Shown: piece by piece, positions 38,841-47,873 of the stretch | Layout: each line of letters begins with the position of its first letter | Numbering within the stretch: the stretch's first letter is position 1 | Assembly: GCA_963769745.1 (NCBI GenBank) | Contig: CAVYNB010000015.1 | Coordinates: 1-64,000, forward strand | Source of the DNA: JALORV01 sp963769745 | Lineage (GTDB): Bacteria > Pseudomonadota > Gammaproteobacteria > Burkholderiales > Burkholderiaceae_F | Direction: 5' to 3' | Length of the DNA: 64,000 nt | Notes under the pieces: generated by a model | Seen by the model: the letters and a program-made list of their open reading frames with translations, nothing else | What the model was told of the DNA's origin: nothing | The model's database searches: none | Translations under genes and position numbers: made by a program

Positions 38841-39083
38841 CTACTTCTGGTTGCTGCCGATCTGTCCACCGACCACGGTACCGATCACCGCGCCCGATGC
38901 AATCGCCACGGTTCGTCCGGCGCCACCGCCGATCAGGGAACCCAGCGCCGCACCGGTGACGCCACCGACGATCTGGCCGGTCGCCTTGTTCTGTTCCTGC
39001 GGCGTCATGTTGGCGCAGCCGCCGAGCGCAAATGCCACGATCGCGAAAGCGATCGCCGTTGCCCTACCTGAAGTGACTTTCAT
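38841..39083 (-). CDS. Glycine-zipper lipoprotein
   Basis: This 80-residue protein has a lipoprotein signal with lipobox ALGG-C (residues 19-23). The mature part is a glycine zipper: QIVGGVTGAALGSLIGGGAG, then ASGAVIGTVVGGQIG. It is similar in pattern to OsmB/SlyB-like outer-membrane lipoproteins. It lies 10 bp after an EF-hand protein gene, on the same strand. Function is unknown; envelope stress is typical of the pattern. Confidence 0.82.
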   Translation of the reverse strand: MKVTSGRATAIAFAIVAFALGGCANMTPQEQNKATGQIVGGVTGAALGSLIGGGAGRTVAIASGAVIGTVVGGQIGSNQK

Positions 39084-39093
39084 CTGAATTCTC

Positions 39094-39531
39094 CTAATTG
39101 CGCGCGCTGCGCACCTTGATGACAAACACGCGAACCTCTTCGAACGTGACGACGCCATTGCGGTCCGTGTCGGCTTCGAAGAATTCCCAGACGCGGTCCG
39201 AGGCGACTTCACCGACGGAGAGCCTGCCATCGCCGTCGCGGTCGGCGCGCTGCACGCGGTTCGGGTCGTAACCCGGCAGTTCGTCCTTCGACAGGTACTT
39301 ATCCCGGTTCTTGTCGAGCGTCACGAAGATCAGGATCGCATCGCCCACGGCTTCGTCGATGTTGATCACGCCGTCCTTGTTGTCGTCGGCGGCGGCGAAG
39401 GCCTTGCGCAGATCTTCGTCGCTCGGGGGCGCCGGCCGCGTCTGCGCCACCACGGCTCCGAACGCGAACGTCGCCGCCAGCAGCGCGGTGCCGGCCATCG
39501 TCCAGGGGGAAAGTGAAATTCGCGAACTCAT
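39094..39531 (-). CDS. Exported EF-hand calcium-binding protein
   Basis: This 145-residue protein has a signal peptide (cleavage after GAVVAQT) and four EF-hand loops with the alternating acidic pattern: DDNKDGVINIDE, DKNRDKYLSKDE, DRDGDGRLSVGE and DTDRNGVVTFEE. Bacterial EF-hand proteins of this type are periplasmic and bind calcium. It is probably co-transcribed with the glycine-zipper lipoprotein that follows. Function is not assigned. Confidence 0.88.
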   Translation of the reverse strand: MSSRISLSPWTMAGTALLAATFAFGAVVAQTRPAPPSDEDLRKAFAAADDNKDGVINIDEAVGDAILIFVTLDKNRDKYLSKDELPGYDPNRVQRADRDGDGRLSVGEVASDRVWEFFEADTDRNGVVTFEEVRVFVIKVRSARN

Positions 39532-39691
39532 CAGGTCTCCTTCGCGGGGTACAGAGTGACGTCCTCTGTGGCAAGGATAAGCCTTGTCAGGTCAGTGCCG
39601 GGACAGTTGAAGACGGCCCTCGCGTCGTTCCGAGCCGACAGGGCGCCGGCACGAGCTCGTCGAAGTGGCCGGACCTCGGCGGCGCGCGTCG

Positions 39692-41033
39692 CTACGTCAG
39701 CGGATTGCGCGCCAGCGGCGGGTTCTTGGCGAAGTAGCGCTTGATGCCGGCGAGCATGGCTCGCGCCATCTGCTCCTGGTAGTCGTCATCGCGCAGGCGC
39801 GCTTCCTCGTCCGGGTTGCTGATGAAGGCGGTCTCGACCAGGATCGACGGAATGTCAGGCGCCTTCAGCACTGCGAAGCCGGCCTGTTCGACGCGCGGCT
39901 TGTGCAGCCGGTTGACGCGCTCGAGTTCGCGCAGCACCGAGCTGCCCAGCCTGAGGCTGTCGCTGATCTGGGCGGTGGTCGACAGGTCCAGCAGCACGCG
40001 CGCCAGTTGCTTGTCGTGCGACGCGAGGTTGATGCCGCCGATCAGGTCGGCGTCGTTCTCGCGCCGCGCCATCCATGCGGCCGTACTGCTCGACGCGCCG
40101 TTTTCCGACAACGCAAACACCGACGAGCCGCGCGCATCCGGCCGTATCCAGGCGTCGGCGTGGATCGAGACGAAGAGATCCGCCTGCACTGCGCGCGCTT
40201 TCGACACGCGCGTGCGCAGCGGGCACGAAGTAATCGCCGTCGCGCGTGAGCGCAGCGCGCATGCCGCTGTCGGCGACGACCATCTCGCGCAGCCTTCGCG
40301 CGATCGACAGCGTCACGGTCTTCTCATAGGTGCCGCGTTTGCCGACGGCCCCCGGGTCTTCGCCGCCGTGGCCCGGGTCGATCGCCACCGTGACGATGCG
40401 CTGGACATCGGAGTCGCTGCGCCGACGCGTCGGGCGCGACGGCGCGCGCGCGATCTTCTGGTCACTTGCACGGTCGCCCGCTCGATCGGCCGTCGGCGGC
40501 GGCGACGGCAGCACGGAGCTGAAGTCGGAGTCGCGCGGTGTGGCCTGCTCGCGCAGCAGTGCCATCAGCGGGTCCGGCGGGTTGACCGGGTACAGGTCCA
40601 TCACCAGTCGATGCTGGTACGGCCCGACCGGTTCGAGCGAGAAGACCTGCGGCTTGATGTCCTCCTTGAGCTCGATGACCAGACGCACGACCTTGGGCCG
40701 GTTCTGGCCCACGCGGATCACTCCAATGTAAGGATCGTTCGGCTCGACCCTGGCGACGCCTTCGCGGAACGCGGGGGTCAGGTCGATGCCTTCGACGTCC
40801 ACCACCATGCGCAGCGGCGGTGCGTCGCGGATCAGGAAGTGCGTGAACCTGAGCGGCTCGTCGTGCTCCAGCGCCACGCGCGTGTAGTCGCGAGCCGGCC
40901 AGACGCGCACCCCGAGCAGCGTGGCGCCGCGTGCGATGTGGATTGGAGTCAGCGCGAGCACGAGCGAGCCGCCCGCAGCCTGCATCAGGCGGCGGCGGTC
41001 GTGTCGAACTCCTTGGCTGTGCTCTCCAGGCAT
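39692..41033 (-). CDS. amiC: N-acetylmuramoyl-L-alanine amidase (AmiC type), one frameshift
   Basis: This enzyme cleaves the bond between N-acetylmuramic acid and the peptide stem to split daughter cells. It has about 446 residues. A Tat-type signal (RRRLMQAAGGSLVLAL) precedes an AMIN domain (RVWPARDYTRVALEHDEP), then the zinc amidase domain with VAIDPGHGGEDPGAVG, SIHADA, and the later SILVETAFISNPDEE carrying the catalytic Glu. An extra C in a CCC run near 40221 shifts the frame just before RVSKARAVQADLFVSIHADA. It overlaps the end of tsaE. Confidence 0.92.
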
Positions 41034-41563
41034 GCGCGCCCCAGTTCACCGGACGCGGTCAGGATCGCGCGACGTCCGGCGTCTTCGACTTGCAGGGCGA
41101 TCGCCAGGTCCGCGACGGGCAGGCGATCGCCGGCTTTCTCGGGCCATTCGATTGCACAGATGCAACGCGGCCCGAACAGGTCACGAAAGCCGATCGAAAA
41201 TTCAGCGGGATCGGCAAATCGATAAAAATCAAAGTGATAGAAGTCTAAGCTCGAAACGTCCTGAGCTTCAAGTCCGGAATGACCAGCGGTGTCCGGCCGA
41301 CGCAACGACACCACATACGGCTCCAGCACCGCGAAGGTCGGGCTGCGGATCGGTCCGCTGATGCCCAGGGCGCGCAGCCATCCGCGCACCAGCGCCGTCT
41401 TGCCCGCGCCGAGATCACCGCTCAGGTTGACCTGCAGTCCGTGCGTCGCGATGTCCGCCGCGTGCATGCGGCAGGCCGACGCCAGCGCCCGACCGAGCCG
41501 ATCGGTGTCCGCGGGCGTGGGCAGCGTGCGCACGATCTGCGCGGTGAGGGATTCTTGCGACAC
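40985..41563 (-). CDS. tsaE: tRNA threonylcarbamoyladenosine biosynthesis protein TsaE
   Basis: TsaE is the ATPase that assists TsaBD in making t6A37. This is a 192-residue protein with the P-loop NLSGDLGAGKTALVRG near residue 46, SPTFAVLEPY, the DFYRF switch region, and the conserved CAIEWPEKAG. It lies divergent to queG with fewer than 20 bases between starts and is followed by amiC with a 49-base overlap. Confidence 0.93.
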   Translation of the reverse strand: MSQESLTAQIVRTLPTPADTDRLGRALASACRMHAADIATHGLQVNLSGDLGAGKTALVRGWLRALGISGPIRSPTFAVLEPYVVSLRRPDTAGHSGLEAQDVSSLDFYHFDFYRFADPAEFSIGFRDLFGPRCICAIEWPEKAGDRLPVADLAIALQVEDAGRRAILTASGELGRACLESTAKEFDTTAAA

Positions 41564-41577
41564 CTAGAATGACCAGC

Positions 41578-42706
41578 ATGAATTCAGATCGCGGCGAGGA
41601 TACCCGCGCATACCGGTTCGACGGTGCGAAGCTGGTCGAAAGCATCCGTGCCTGGGCCGCTGAACTGGGCTTCGCGCGCGTCGGCATTGCCGATACCGAC
41701 GTCTCAGAAGCTTCGCGTCACCTGCAGGCCTGGCTCGGTGAAGGCCGTCACGGCGCGATGGACTACATGGAGCGCCATGCCCGTTTGCGTGCAGATCCAG
41801 CGCAACTGCTGCCCGGAGCGTTGCGGGTGATCAGCGCGCGCATGGACTACCTGCCCGAGACAGGCGCCTCCTGACTGGGCCGAACGCGAACTGCACCGGC
41901 TGCGCGAACCGGGCGCGGCCGTGGTGTCACTGTATGCACGCGGTCGCGACTATCACAAGGTCATGCGCGCACGCCTGCAATCGCTGGCCTCGCGCATCGA
42001 GGGTGAAGTCGGTAGCTTTGGCTATCGCGTGGCGACCGACTCGGCGCCGGTGCTCGAGGTTGAACTGGCGCGCAAGTCCGGCATCGGCTGGCGCGGCAAG
42101 CACACCTTGCTGCTGTCGCAGGATGCGGGCTCGATGTTCTTCCTCGGCGAAATCCTCACGGACCTGCCGCTCCCCGTCGACGCGCCCGTCGTCGAGCGCT
42201 GCGGCACATGCGCACGCTGCATCGACATCTGCCCGACACGCGCGATTACCGGTCCGTACCAGCTCGATGCGCGCCGCTGCATTTCGTACCTGACGATCGA
42301 GCATCCGGGGCCGATCCCCGAAGACCTGCGACCGCTGATGGGCAACCGTGTCTACGGCTGCGACGACTGCCAGCTCGTCTGTCCGTGGAACAAGTTCGCA
42401 CAGCGTGCGACGCTGCCCGACTTCGATGCCCGCCATGGGCTCGGGTCCGCAACGCTGATCGATCTTTTCGCGTGGAACGAGGAGGACTTCAACGCGCGCA
42501 CCGCGGGTTCGGCGATACGCCGCATCGGCCACGAACGCTGGCTGCGCAATGTTGCAGTCGCGCTCGGCAATGCGCCGACGTCACCGGCGATCATCGCCGC
42601 GCTGACGTCGCGCCGTTCGGATCCGAGCGCGCTGGTGCGCGAGCATGTCGAATGGGCACTCGGCCGCCACAGGTCGACGGCCGCCGTCAGCGCGGCGCCA
42701 GGCTGA
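41578..42706 (+). CDS. queG: Epoxyqueuosine reductase (QueG), one frameshift
   Basis: QueG reduces epoxyqueuosine to queuosine with cobalamin and two 4Fe-4S clusters. The protein is about 375 residues. The first frame carries SIRAWAAELGFARVGIAD and HGAMDYMERH. The second has GKHTLLLSQDAGSMFFLGEI, the clusters C-GTCARC-IDICP and CDDCQLVCPWN, and a C-terminal HEAT-like tail. One extra base near 41871 separates them. Two in-frame ATGs are possible (41569, 41578); neither has a clear ribosome-binding site. The 3' end overlaps the convergent AEC transporter by 20 bases. Confidence 0.93.
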
Positions 42707-43583
42707 GCCACAAGGGCAAGGTCACCATGGCCAGCAACGTCTGCACGGTGATCGCGTAGGCCACCGGGGTCGCATGACCGCCCATGCGCGCAGCAAGGAT
42801 GTACGCGCTCGACGCGGTCGGCAGCGCAGCGAACAGCAGCACGATCGTCGCCGGCACGCCGGACAGTCCGAGCAGTGATATCAGCCCCAGCGCAATCGCC
42901 GGCTTGGCCAGCAGCTTCACGCCGATCAGGTACGCCATGGTCGGCCGCTCTTCGTGCACCGAAGCGAAAGTCAGTCCTGCACCGATGCACAGCAGTCCCA
43001 GCGCCAGGCTGGCCGAGCCGAGTCGCGTGAGAAAGGTGCCCAGCAACGCGGGCAGTTCAATTCCCAGTTGATTCACCACGAGTCCTGAAACCGTGGCAAG
43101 GATCAGCGGATTCACGGCCATCTCGCGCAGCACGCCGGTCTGGCGATGGCGCGCCAGCGCGTAGACGGCGAACGTGTTGGCGAGCGGTACGCAGACGGCA
43201 ATGATCACTGCCATCAACGCCACGCCGCGGGGGCCGGCAAGCGACTGTGCCAGTGCCAGCCCGACATACGAGTTGTAGCGGAACGATGTCTGCACGCAGC
43301 TGGCGAGGAAGGCAGGCTGAGGGCGAAACAGCCACCGCGCCGCAAAGCCCAGCACCACGGCCGCCAGGAATGCGCCGACCGCAGCCGCCAGCATGCGGCC
43401 TTCGCTGGCGAGCGAGAACTTGGCATTGACGATCGAGGTGAAGAGCAACGGCGGAAAGAGCGCGTAGTACACAAGCCGCTCGGCGCCATCCCAGAAGTTT
43501 CGCGCGAAGCCGAGGCGGCGCGCGAGCACCGCACCCATCAGGATCAGCCCGAAATCGGGCAGCATCAACAGGGCATTGTTCAA
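42687..43583 (-). CDS. AEC family transporter (auxin efflux carrier-like)
   Basis: This 298-residue membrane protein has 8-10 hydrophobic segments. It matches the AEC/MdcF group: early LPDFGLILMGAVLARRLGF, the long helix FAGLS...-like repeats, RYNSYVGLALAQSLAGPRGVALMAVIIAVCVPLANTFAVY, and the helix AYLIGVKLLAKPAIALGLI. The substrate is often a small organic acid such as malonate, but cannot be assigned. Confidence 0.88.
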   Translation of the reverse strand: MNNALLMLPDFGLILMGAVLARRLGFARNFWDGAERLVYYALFPPLLFTSIVNAKFSLASEGRMLAAAVGAFLAAVVLGFAARWLFRPQPAFLASCVQTSFRYNSYVGLALAQSLAGPRGVALMAVIIAVCVPLANTFAVYALARHRQTGVLREMAVNPLILATVSGLVVNQLGIELPALLGTFLTRLGSASLALGLLCIGAGLTFASVHEERPTMAYLIGVKLLAKPAIALGLISLLGLSGVPATIVLLFAALPTASSAYILAARMGGHATPVAYAITVQTLLAMVTLPLWLSLAPR

Positions 43584-43605
43584 GCCGGGCTCACAATGTT
43601 AAAAA

Positions 43606-43634
43606 TTGCTGCCGGTTGGCGTGCCCCGTATAAT
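43606..43634 (+). promoter_or_regulatory. Promoter of tRNA-Thr
   Basis: TTGCTG (43606-43611) and a perfect TATAAT (43629-43634) are 17 bases apart. The -10 box ends 17 bases before the tRNA, giving an initiation site a few bases upstream of the mature 5' end. Confidence 0.75.
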
Positions 43635-43651
43635 CCGCGGTTCGCTTCAGG

Positions 43652-43727
<76 letters not shown>

Positions 43728-43755
43728 GCAACACACCGAAAGCCAGTTCGTCGTC

Positions 43756-44723
43756 TCATGCCAGCGGCCCTCCGGGGCCGTTTGTCTTTTCTGCTTGCAT
43801 CGTTGCGAGTGCTGCCGCGACGGTCGGGTACAAGCAGCCGGATCTTCAGTTCTTCCTTGAGGCGGCGGTTCGAAAGCCGGCGCGACTCCGTCATGAACGA
43901 GTACATCATCGGCGACACCGCGGCCTTCAGTTCCGCGCGCGGCAGGCGCGGCGGGTGCGGCAGGCCGAATGCGTCGGCGACCACGTCGAAGTATTCGGCC
44001 ATCTTCATCTCGTCGTTATCGCAGGCGTTGTAGACGCGGGCGGCCGCGCCGCGCAGCAGCGCGGCGATCGCGATGCGGGCCAGGTCGTCGGCATGGATGT
44101 GGTTGGTGTACACGTCGTCCGCGTCGGCCAGGGCCGGCAGGTTCTGGCGCAGGCGGTCCAGCGGCAGCCGATCGTGCGCGTAGATGCCGGGCACGCGCAG
44201 CACCGCGGCGCGCAGCCGGCGGCGCATGAGGCGTTCGGCATCGAGCCGCCGCACCGCACGTTCGTTGGCGGGCCACAGGCGTGCCGTTTCGTCGATCCGC
44301 CGACCGCCATGATCGCCGTAGACACCCGTCGTGCTGATGTAGACGGCACGGCGGGTGACGGCACTGCGTGGGGCTCCGTCGAGCGCAGCGACGAGATGCC
44401 GTGTGCGCGTGTCGCGTTGCTCCGACATTGCCCGGCGGGGCGAGATGGATGACGCGCTCTGCCAGACCCTGCAGGCGACGCAGGGATGCAGGCTGATCCA
44501 GGTTGCCGACGATCGGCACCACGCCGGCAGCGCGCAGCAATGGGGCGCGCTCCGGGGTCGACGTCAGCGCGATGAGGCGAAAGCGCGTGGCGAGGCGTGA
44601 GACAATGCGCAGCCCGACATCGCCGCAGCCGATGATCAGCAGGCGCGGTCGACCCAGCTTGCGTGGCTTGCGGCTCCCGAGGCGACTCGCGTGCGGTGAC
44701 GGCGCGGGCCGATTGAGTTCCAT
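43756..44723 (-). CDS. NAD-dependent epimerase/SDR protein, two frameshifts
   Basis: This extended-SDR protein has about 321 residues. The Rossmann motif is RLLIIGCGDVGLRIVSRL near residue 27, the catalytic region VYISTTGVYGDHGGRRIDE, and then AAVLRVPGIYAHDRLP and TNHIHADDLARI. Extra bases near 44420 and near 43830 break the frame; the tail YPTVAAALATMQAEK ends at the TGA at 43756. It resembles YeeZ-like epimerase proteins. Its 3' end overlaps a terminator hairpin of tRNA-Thr on the opposite strand. Substrate is unknown. Confidence 0.82.
43765..43790 (+). terminator. Rho-independent terminator of tRNA-Thr
   Basis: Stem CGGCCC/GGGCCG with a four-base loop (TCCG), then TTTGTCTTTT. It lies 37 bases after the tRNA and inside the last codons of the convergent SDR gene. 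Confidence 0.85.
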
Positions 44724-44734
44724 CGCGCGATTCT

Positions 44735-45801
44735 ATGAGCTTCAAGGTCACGGTCCGCCCGAGCGGACGATCCTTCACCGTCGAAGGCGACGAAACCGTG
44801 CTGGCCTCGGCGCTGCGGCAGGGCATCGGCATTGCGTACGGCTGCAAGAACGGAGCCTGCGGCACCTGCCGCGGCAAGCTGCTCGAAGGGCAGCTCGTGC
44901 ACGGTCCGCACTCGACCTCGGCGTTGTCGGCGGCGGACGAGGCGAAGGGCCTGGCACTGTTCTGCTGCTCGCGTCCCGCAGTGCGACGTCGTGATCGAGG
45001 CGCGCGAGCTGACCGGCTTCGGCGACATACCGATCAAGAAGATGCCGGTGCGCATCGCGCGCATCGATCGCGTGGCACCGGACGTGGCCATCGTGTCGCT
45101 GCAGTTGCCGGCCACCGAGCGGCTCCAGTACCTGGCCGGGCAGTACCTCGAATTCATCCTGCGCGATGGATCGCGCCGTCACTATTCGATCGCCACGCCG
45201 CCCCATGCGGACGAGCAGCTGCAGTTCCACATCCGCCACATGCCGGGCGGGGTGTTCACCGACAACCTGTTCGGCACCGGACCGCAGCCCGTCAAGGAGC
45301 GCGACATCCTGCGTGTCGAAGGGCCGATGGGCACGTTCTTCCTGCGCGAAGACAATCCGCGACCGATCATCCTGGTGGCAGGCGGAACCGGCTTTGCCCC
45401 GATCAAGGCGCTCGCGGAGCACGTCTTCGCGGAGGGCATCAACCGCGAGGATTCGGGCAAGGTCTTCCGCCCCGTGGTGCTCTACTGGGGCGCACGTTCC
45501 CGGCAGGATCTGTATGCCGATGAGTTGCCATCGCGCTGGGCGCGCGAGCAGCCGAATTTCCGCTACGTGCCGGTGCTGTCCGAAGCGCGCCCCGAGGATG
45601 CGTGGACCGGGCGCACCGGCTTCGTGCATCGCGCGGTGATGGAAGACTTCCCCGATCTTTCCGGCTCACCAGGTCTATGCCTGCGGAGCCCCGCCGATGA
45701 TCGCTGCGGCGCGCCGCGACTTCACGGCGTTGTGCGGGCTGCCGGAAGACCAGTTCTTCGCGGATGCCTTTACGTCGCAGGCGGACCTGGCTCAGGTCTG
45801 A
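44735..45801 (+). CDS. CDP-6-deoxy-delta-3,4-glucoseen reductase-like (ferredoxin-FNR) protein, two frameshifts
   Basis: This protein has about 354 residues. The N-terminal 2Fe-2S ferredoxin domain has GCKNGACGTCRGK with three ligating Cys, and the fourth Cys follows near LFCCSRP. The FNR part has RRHYSIATPP (FAD), RHMPGGVFTDNLF, VAGGTGFAPIKALAEH (NAD(P)H), and a tail with VYACGAPPMIAAARRDF. Extra C bases near 44976 and near 45660 break the frame. In related genomes such proteins carry the name above, but the true electron acceptor is usually unknown. It is divergent from the SDR gene, with starts 12 bp apart. Confidence 0.85.
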
Positions 45802-45808
45802 AGCGGGC

Positions 45809-45848
45809 CGGACGCGATTCCGATCGACTTGACTCCGGATCGCGTCCG
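45809..45848. terminator. Large inverted repeat between convergent genes
   Basis: A 13-bp stem with one bulged T (left arm 45809-45822, right arm 45836-45848) and a 13-base loop. It lies between the reductase stop and the convergent haloperoxidase. No T-tract follows, but its position fits a bidirectional transcription barrier. Confidence 0.5.
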
Positions 45849-45884
45849 CTCACCGCACGTATTGTCCGCGATCAGTCCGCAAGG

Positions 45885-47226
45885 TCAGTTGCGCAACGGC
45901 AGCAGGTAACTCGTGGCAACGCGATGTCCGATCTTGCGCCCAAGCGCTGATTCCGTCCTCGCAGGCGCTGCGGAAGTGGATGCCCGCGTAGATCCGCGAG
46001 TCGGCACTCTCGCGGGCGGCCTGCGACAGGTGGGTGTACGTCCGCTTGATGTTCGCGAACGGCGGGCCGCTCGCGATCGTGAAGGTGACCTGGTCGGTCC
46101 CGAGGAAGCGTGGCGAGCACGACTGCTCGCTGCTCGCACTGAAGATGCTCTGGGTCGACGGGATAGTCGGACACCGGCGGCGTGTTCTGAGGCTGTTCCA
46201 CTTCGGGTCGGCGACGGTGGCGTCGTTGCCGTCTTCGGCCGCTTCGCGGATGGCGGTGACCGGCCGCCAGAGGTCATAGACGTAGCGGATCTTGAAGCCG
46301 GCGATGTAGCCATCGGCCATCGCGAACGACACGCCGGCGAGGGCGCGTGCGCTGTCCCACGGATCGAACCCGCGAGCCTCGGACGCGGCGCGCGCAACGC
46401 GATACCAGGACCCGGGGTCCTTCAAACCAGAAGCGCGCGAGTCTCGGTCTGCTCGGGCGTGCGCACTGTGCTCACCTGGCCGCCGACGGACTTCACTTCG
46501 TTGAAGTCCGTGCGTACTGCGCGCTCGTCGAGGGCCGGCGGTCCGGGCAACCAGAACTGCGACGCAGACAGCAGCGTGAAGGGTGTGACGTTGCCCCACC
46601 CGGGCAAGGTGGATGCCGCCATGCCGGGCGCGATCTTCGGATCCTTGATCGGCGGATTGGGCGGATCGGGGTTCGGGTGCGGCCGCCACCGACCGGGCGC
46701 GTTCACCGGCGTGTAGGGAGCACCACGCGTCGCGCCGTCGTCCTTGCGCAGCGCCAGCATTGCTTCGCCGGCGGCCTGGCCCAGCGGCGATGCCGTTGGC
46801 CTTCGCGGGGCTGTCGGGCATACGCGGCCAAGGCTGTGCGATAGGCTTCTTCGACCAGCGCAAGCGCGTCCGTGCGCTGAGGCGGCTGACCGAAGTACGG
46901 AATGACCGCAACCAGCACGGTGCGCGTCGCGGCGGCGACGGCGGCTTCCGGAAGGGCGCCGGCGGCTGCCGGTCCCTCGAAGTAGTAGGCGGCGTAGCGC
47001 GGTGTGATCGCGTTCAGCGCATCGTGGACCGCGCCCTGCACCATCGCGACGTGCGGGACTGCTGGATGGGATTCTGGCCGCCCGTGGTCGCGGCCTTGAC
47101 GGTGGTGTCGTTCCACTTGAGCACATCATTGGCGGCCGCGGGCAATGCGCAGAGAGCGACGATGGCGCCGGCCGCGGCAAGACGGACCAGCGCAGCAGCA
47201 CGGGCAAACACGGAATCGGCGTGCAT
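45885..47226 (-). pseudogene. Vanadium haloperoxidase-related (PAP2) protein, about eight frameshifts
   Basis: Pieces of one vanadium-dependent haloperoxidase-like protein follow each other in order across all three frames: signal peptide (ALCALPAAAND), MVQGAVHDALNAI, LGQAAGEAML, ARFWFEGP, SWYRVARAASEARG, YDLWRPVTAIREA, WNSLR, NTPPVSDYP, STQSIFSAS, YAGIHFRSACEDG, and IGHRVATSYLLPLRN. I count eight changes of frame (near 47060, 46815, 46785, 46433, 46414, 46190, 46175 and 45935). The start at 47226 has a strong GGAGGA. A usual member has about 440 residues, and so does this sum. Either the gene is decaying or this part of the sequence is unusually error-prone. Expected role if intact: periplasmic peroxidase or phosphatase. 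Confidence 0.75.
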
Positions 47227-47731
47227 GGCAGTTCCTCCTCGAGGGACTTGTGTGAATGATGGAGCCGCTGGATGGCGGCCCGTGGAGTCAGGTCTTTGCA
47301 GCTCGCGCCCAGCGATGGTCGGCCAACGGCGCGATGCATGCGCGATCTCTGTCGCGAGCGAGGACCGTCCGGCGCGCCACGCAGCACTCGCCGGCGCTGC
47401 CGCAAGGCGCGATGAAAGGGTGCCCATGGGACAAATATCCATCCCGCCCTCGCTGTCGCGCGGCGAAGCGCGCGGGTTCCGGCTTCTGGGTGATCCGCCT
47501 TGCTATCGAAGCGGCGGAAGGTGCGGACGGTAGGCGCGCGTTGACTCCTCGTCAACAGGTTTCGGGCGAAGCAAACCATGACACCGCAAGCCGCGACTTC
47601 GCGGTTCACGGTGGCCTGCCGACGTCTTGGTTCTCCGCCGGCGTGTTCACTTCGCCGGCGGACCGGATGGATACAGTCCTGAAACAACTCCGACGTGTTG
47701 CAGAAACCAAACCTCGGGTACACTTTTCCGC
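47227..47731. other. Intergenic stretch between haloperoxidase and arginine-type leader
   Basis: These 505 bases separate two divergent transcription units. An open frame on the plus strand (47256-47735) has no ribosome-binding site and no known motif. The haloperoxidase promoter should be in the left part. Near the right end TACACT (47719-47724) could be a -10 box for the leader ORF. Confidence 0.45.
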
Positions 47732-47800
47732 ATGACGACTTTCAACCTTTCCCGACGCGAGCGACGTCATGCGGATCTCCGCAGGGGTACGCGCGCGTAG
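47732..47800 (+). CDS. Candidate 22-residue Arg-rich leader peptide
   Basis: A short ORF encodes MTTFNLSRRERRHADLRR plus GTRA. Seven of its 22 residues are Arg (positions 8, 9, 11, 12, 17, 18, 21), among them two CGA codons and one AGG, which are usually slow. No ribosome-binding site is visible. A possible -10 box (TACACT) ends seven bases before the ATG, so the transcript may be leaderless. A strong terminator hairpin starts 30 bases after the stop, and argC lies downstream. Position and composition fit a translated leader of an attenuator, but GC-rich DNA often encodes Arg, so chance is possible. Confidence 0.4.
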   Translation: MTTFNLSRRERRHADLRRGTRA

Positions 47801-47830
47801 GCAGACGACCGTAGCACCGGTTTGTTCCCG

Positions 47831-47862
47831 AAAGGCCGCGTAACCCGCGGCCTTTTTCTTTT
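47831..47862 (+). terminator. Terminator hairpin just before the GNAT-argC operon
   Basis: A 10-bp stem (AAAGGCCGCG/CGCGGCCTTT) with loop TAACC is followed by TTTTTCTTTT. It ends only 12 bases before the first ATG of the GNAT gene, so it would lie in that gene's leader and act as an attenuator if transcription comes from upstream. Bases 47837-47841 (CGCGT, in the 5' arm) can instead pair with ACGCG at 47789-47793 in the leader ORF. Confidence 0.7.
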
Positions 47863-47873
47863 GACCGAGGCAC

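Noticed and set aside
47256..47735. 159-codon open frame before the leader ORF
   Set aside because: No ribosome-binding site, no motif, and composition of a shadow frame; its end overlaps the better-supported leader ORF.
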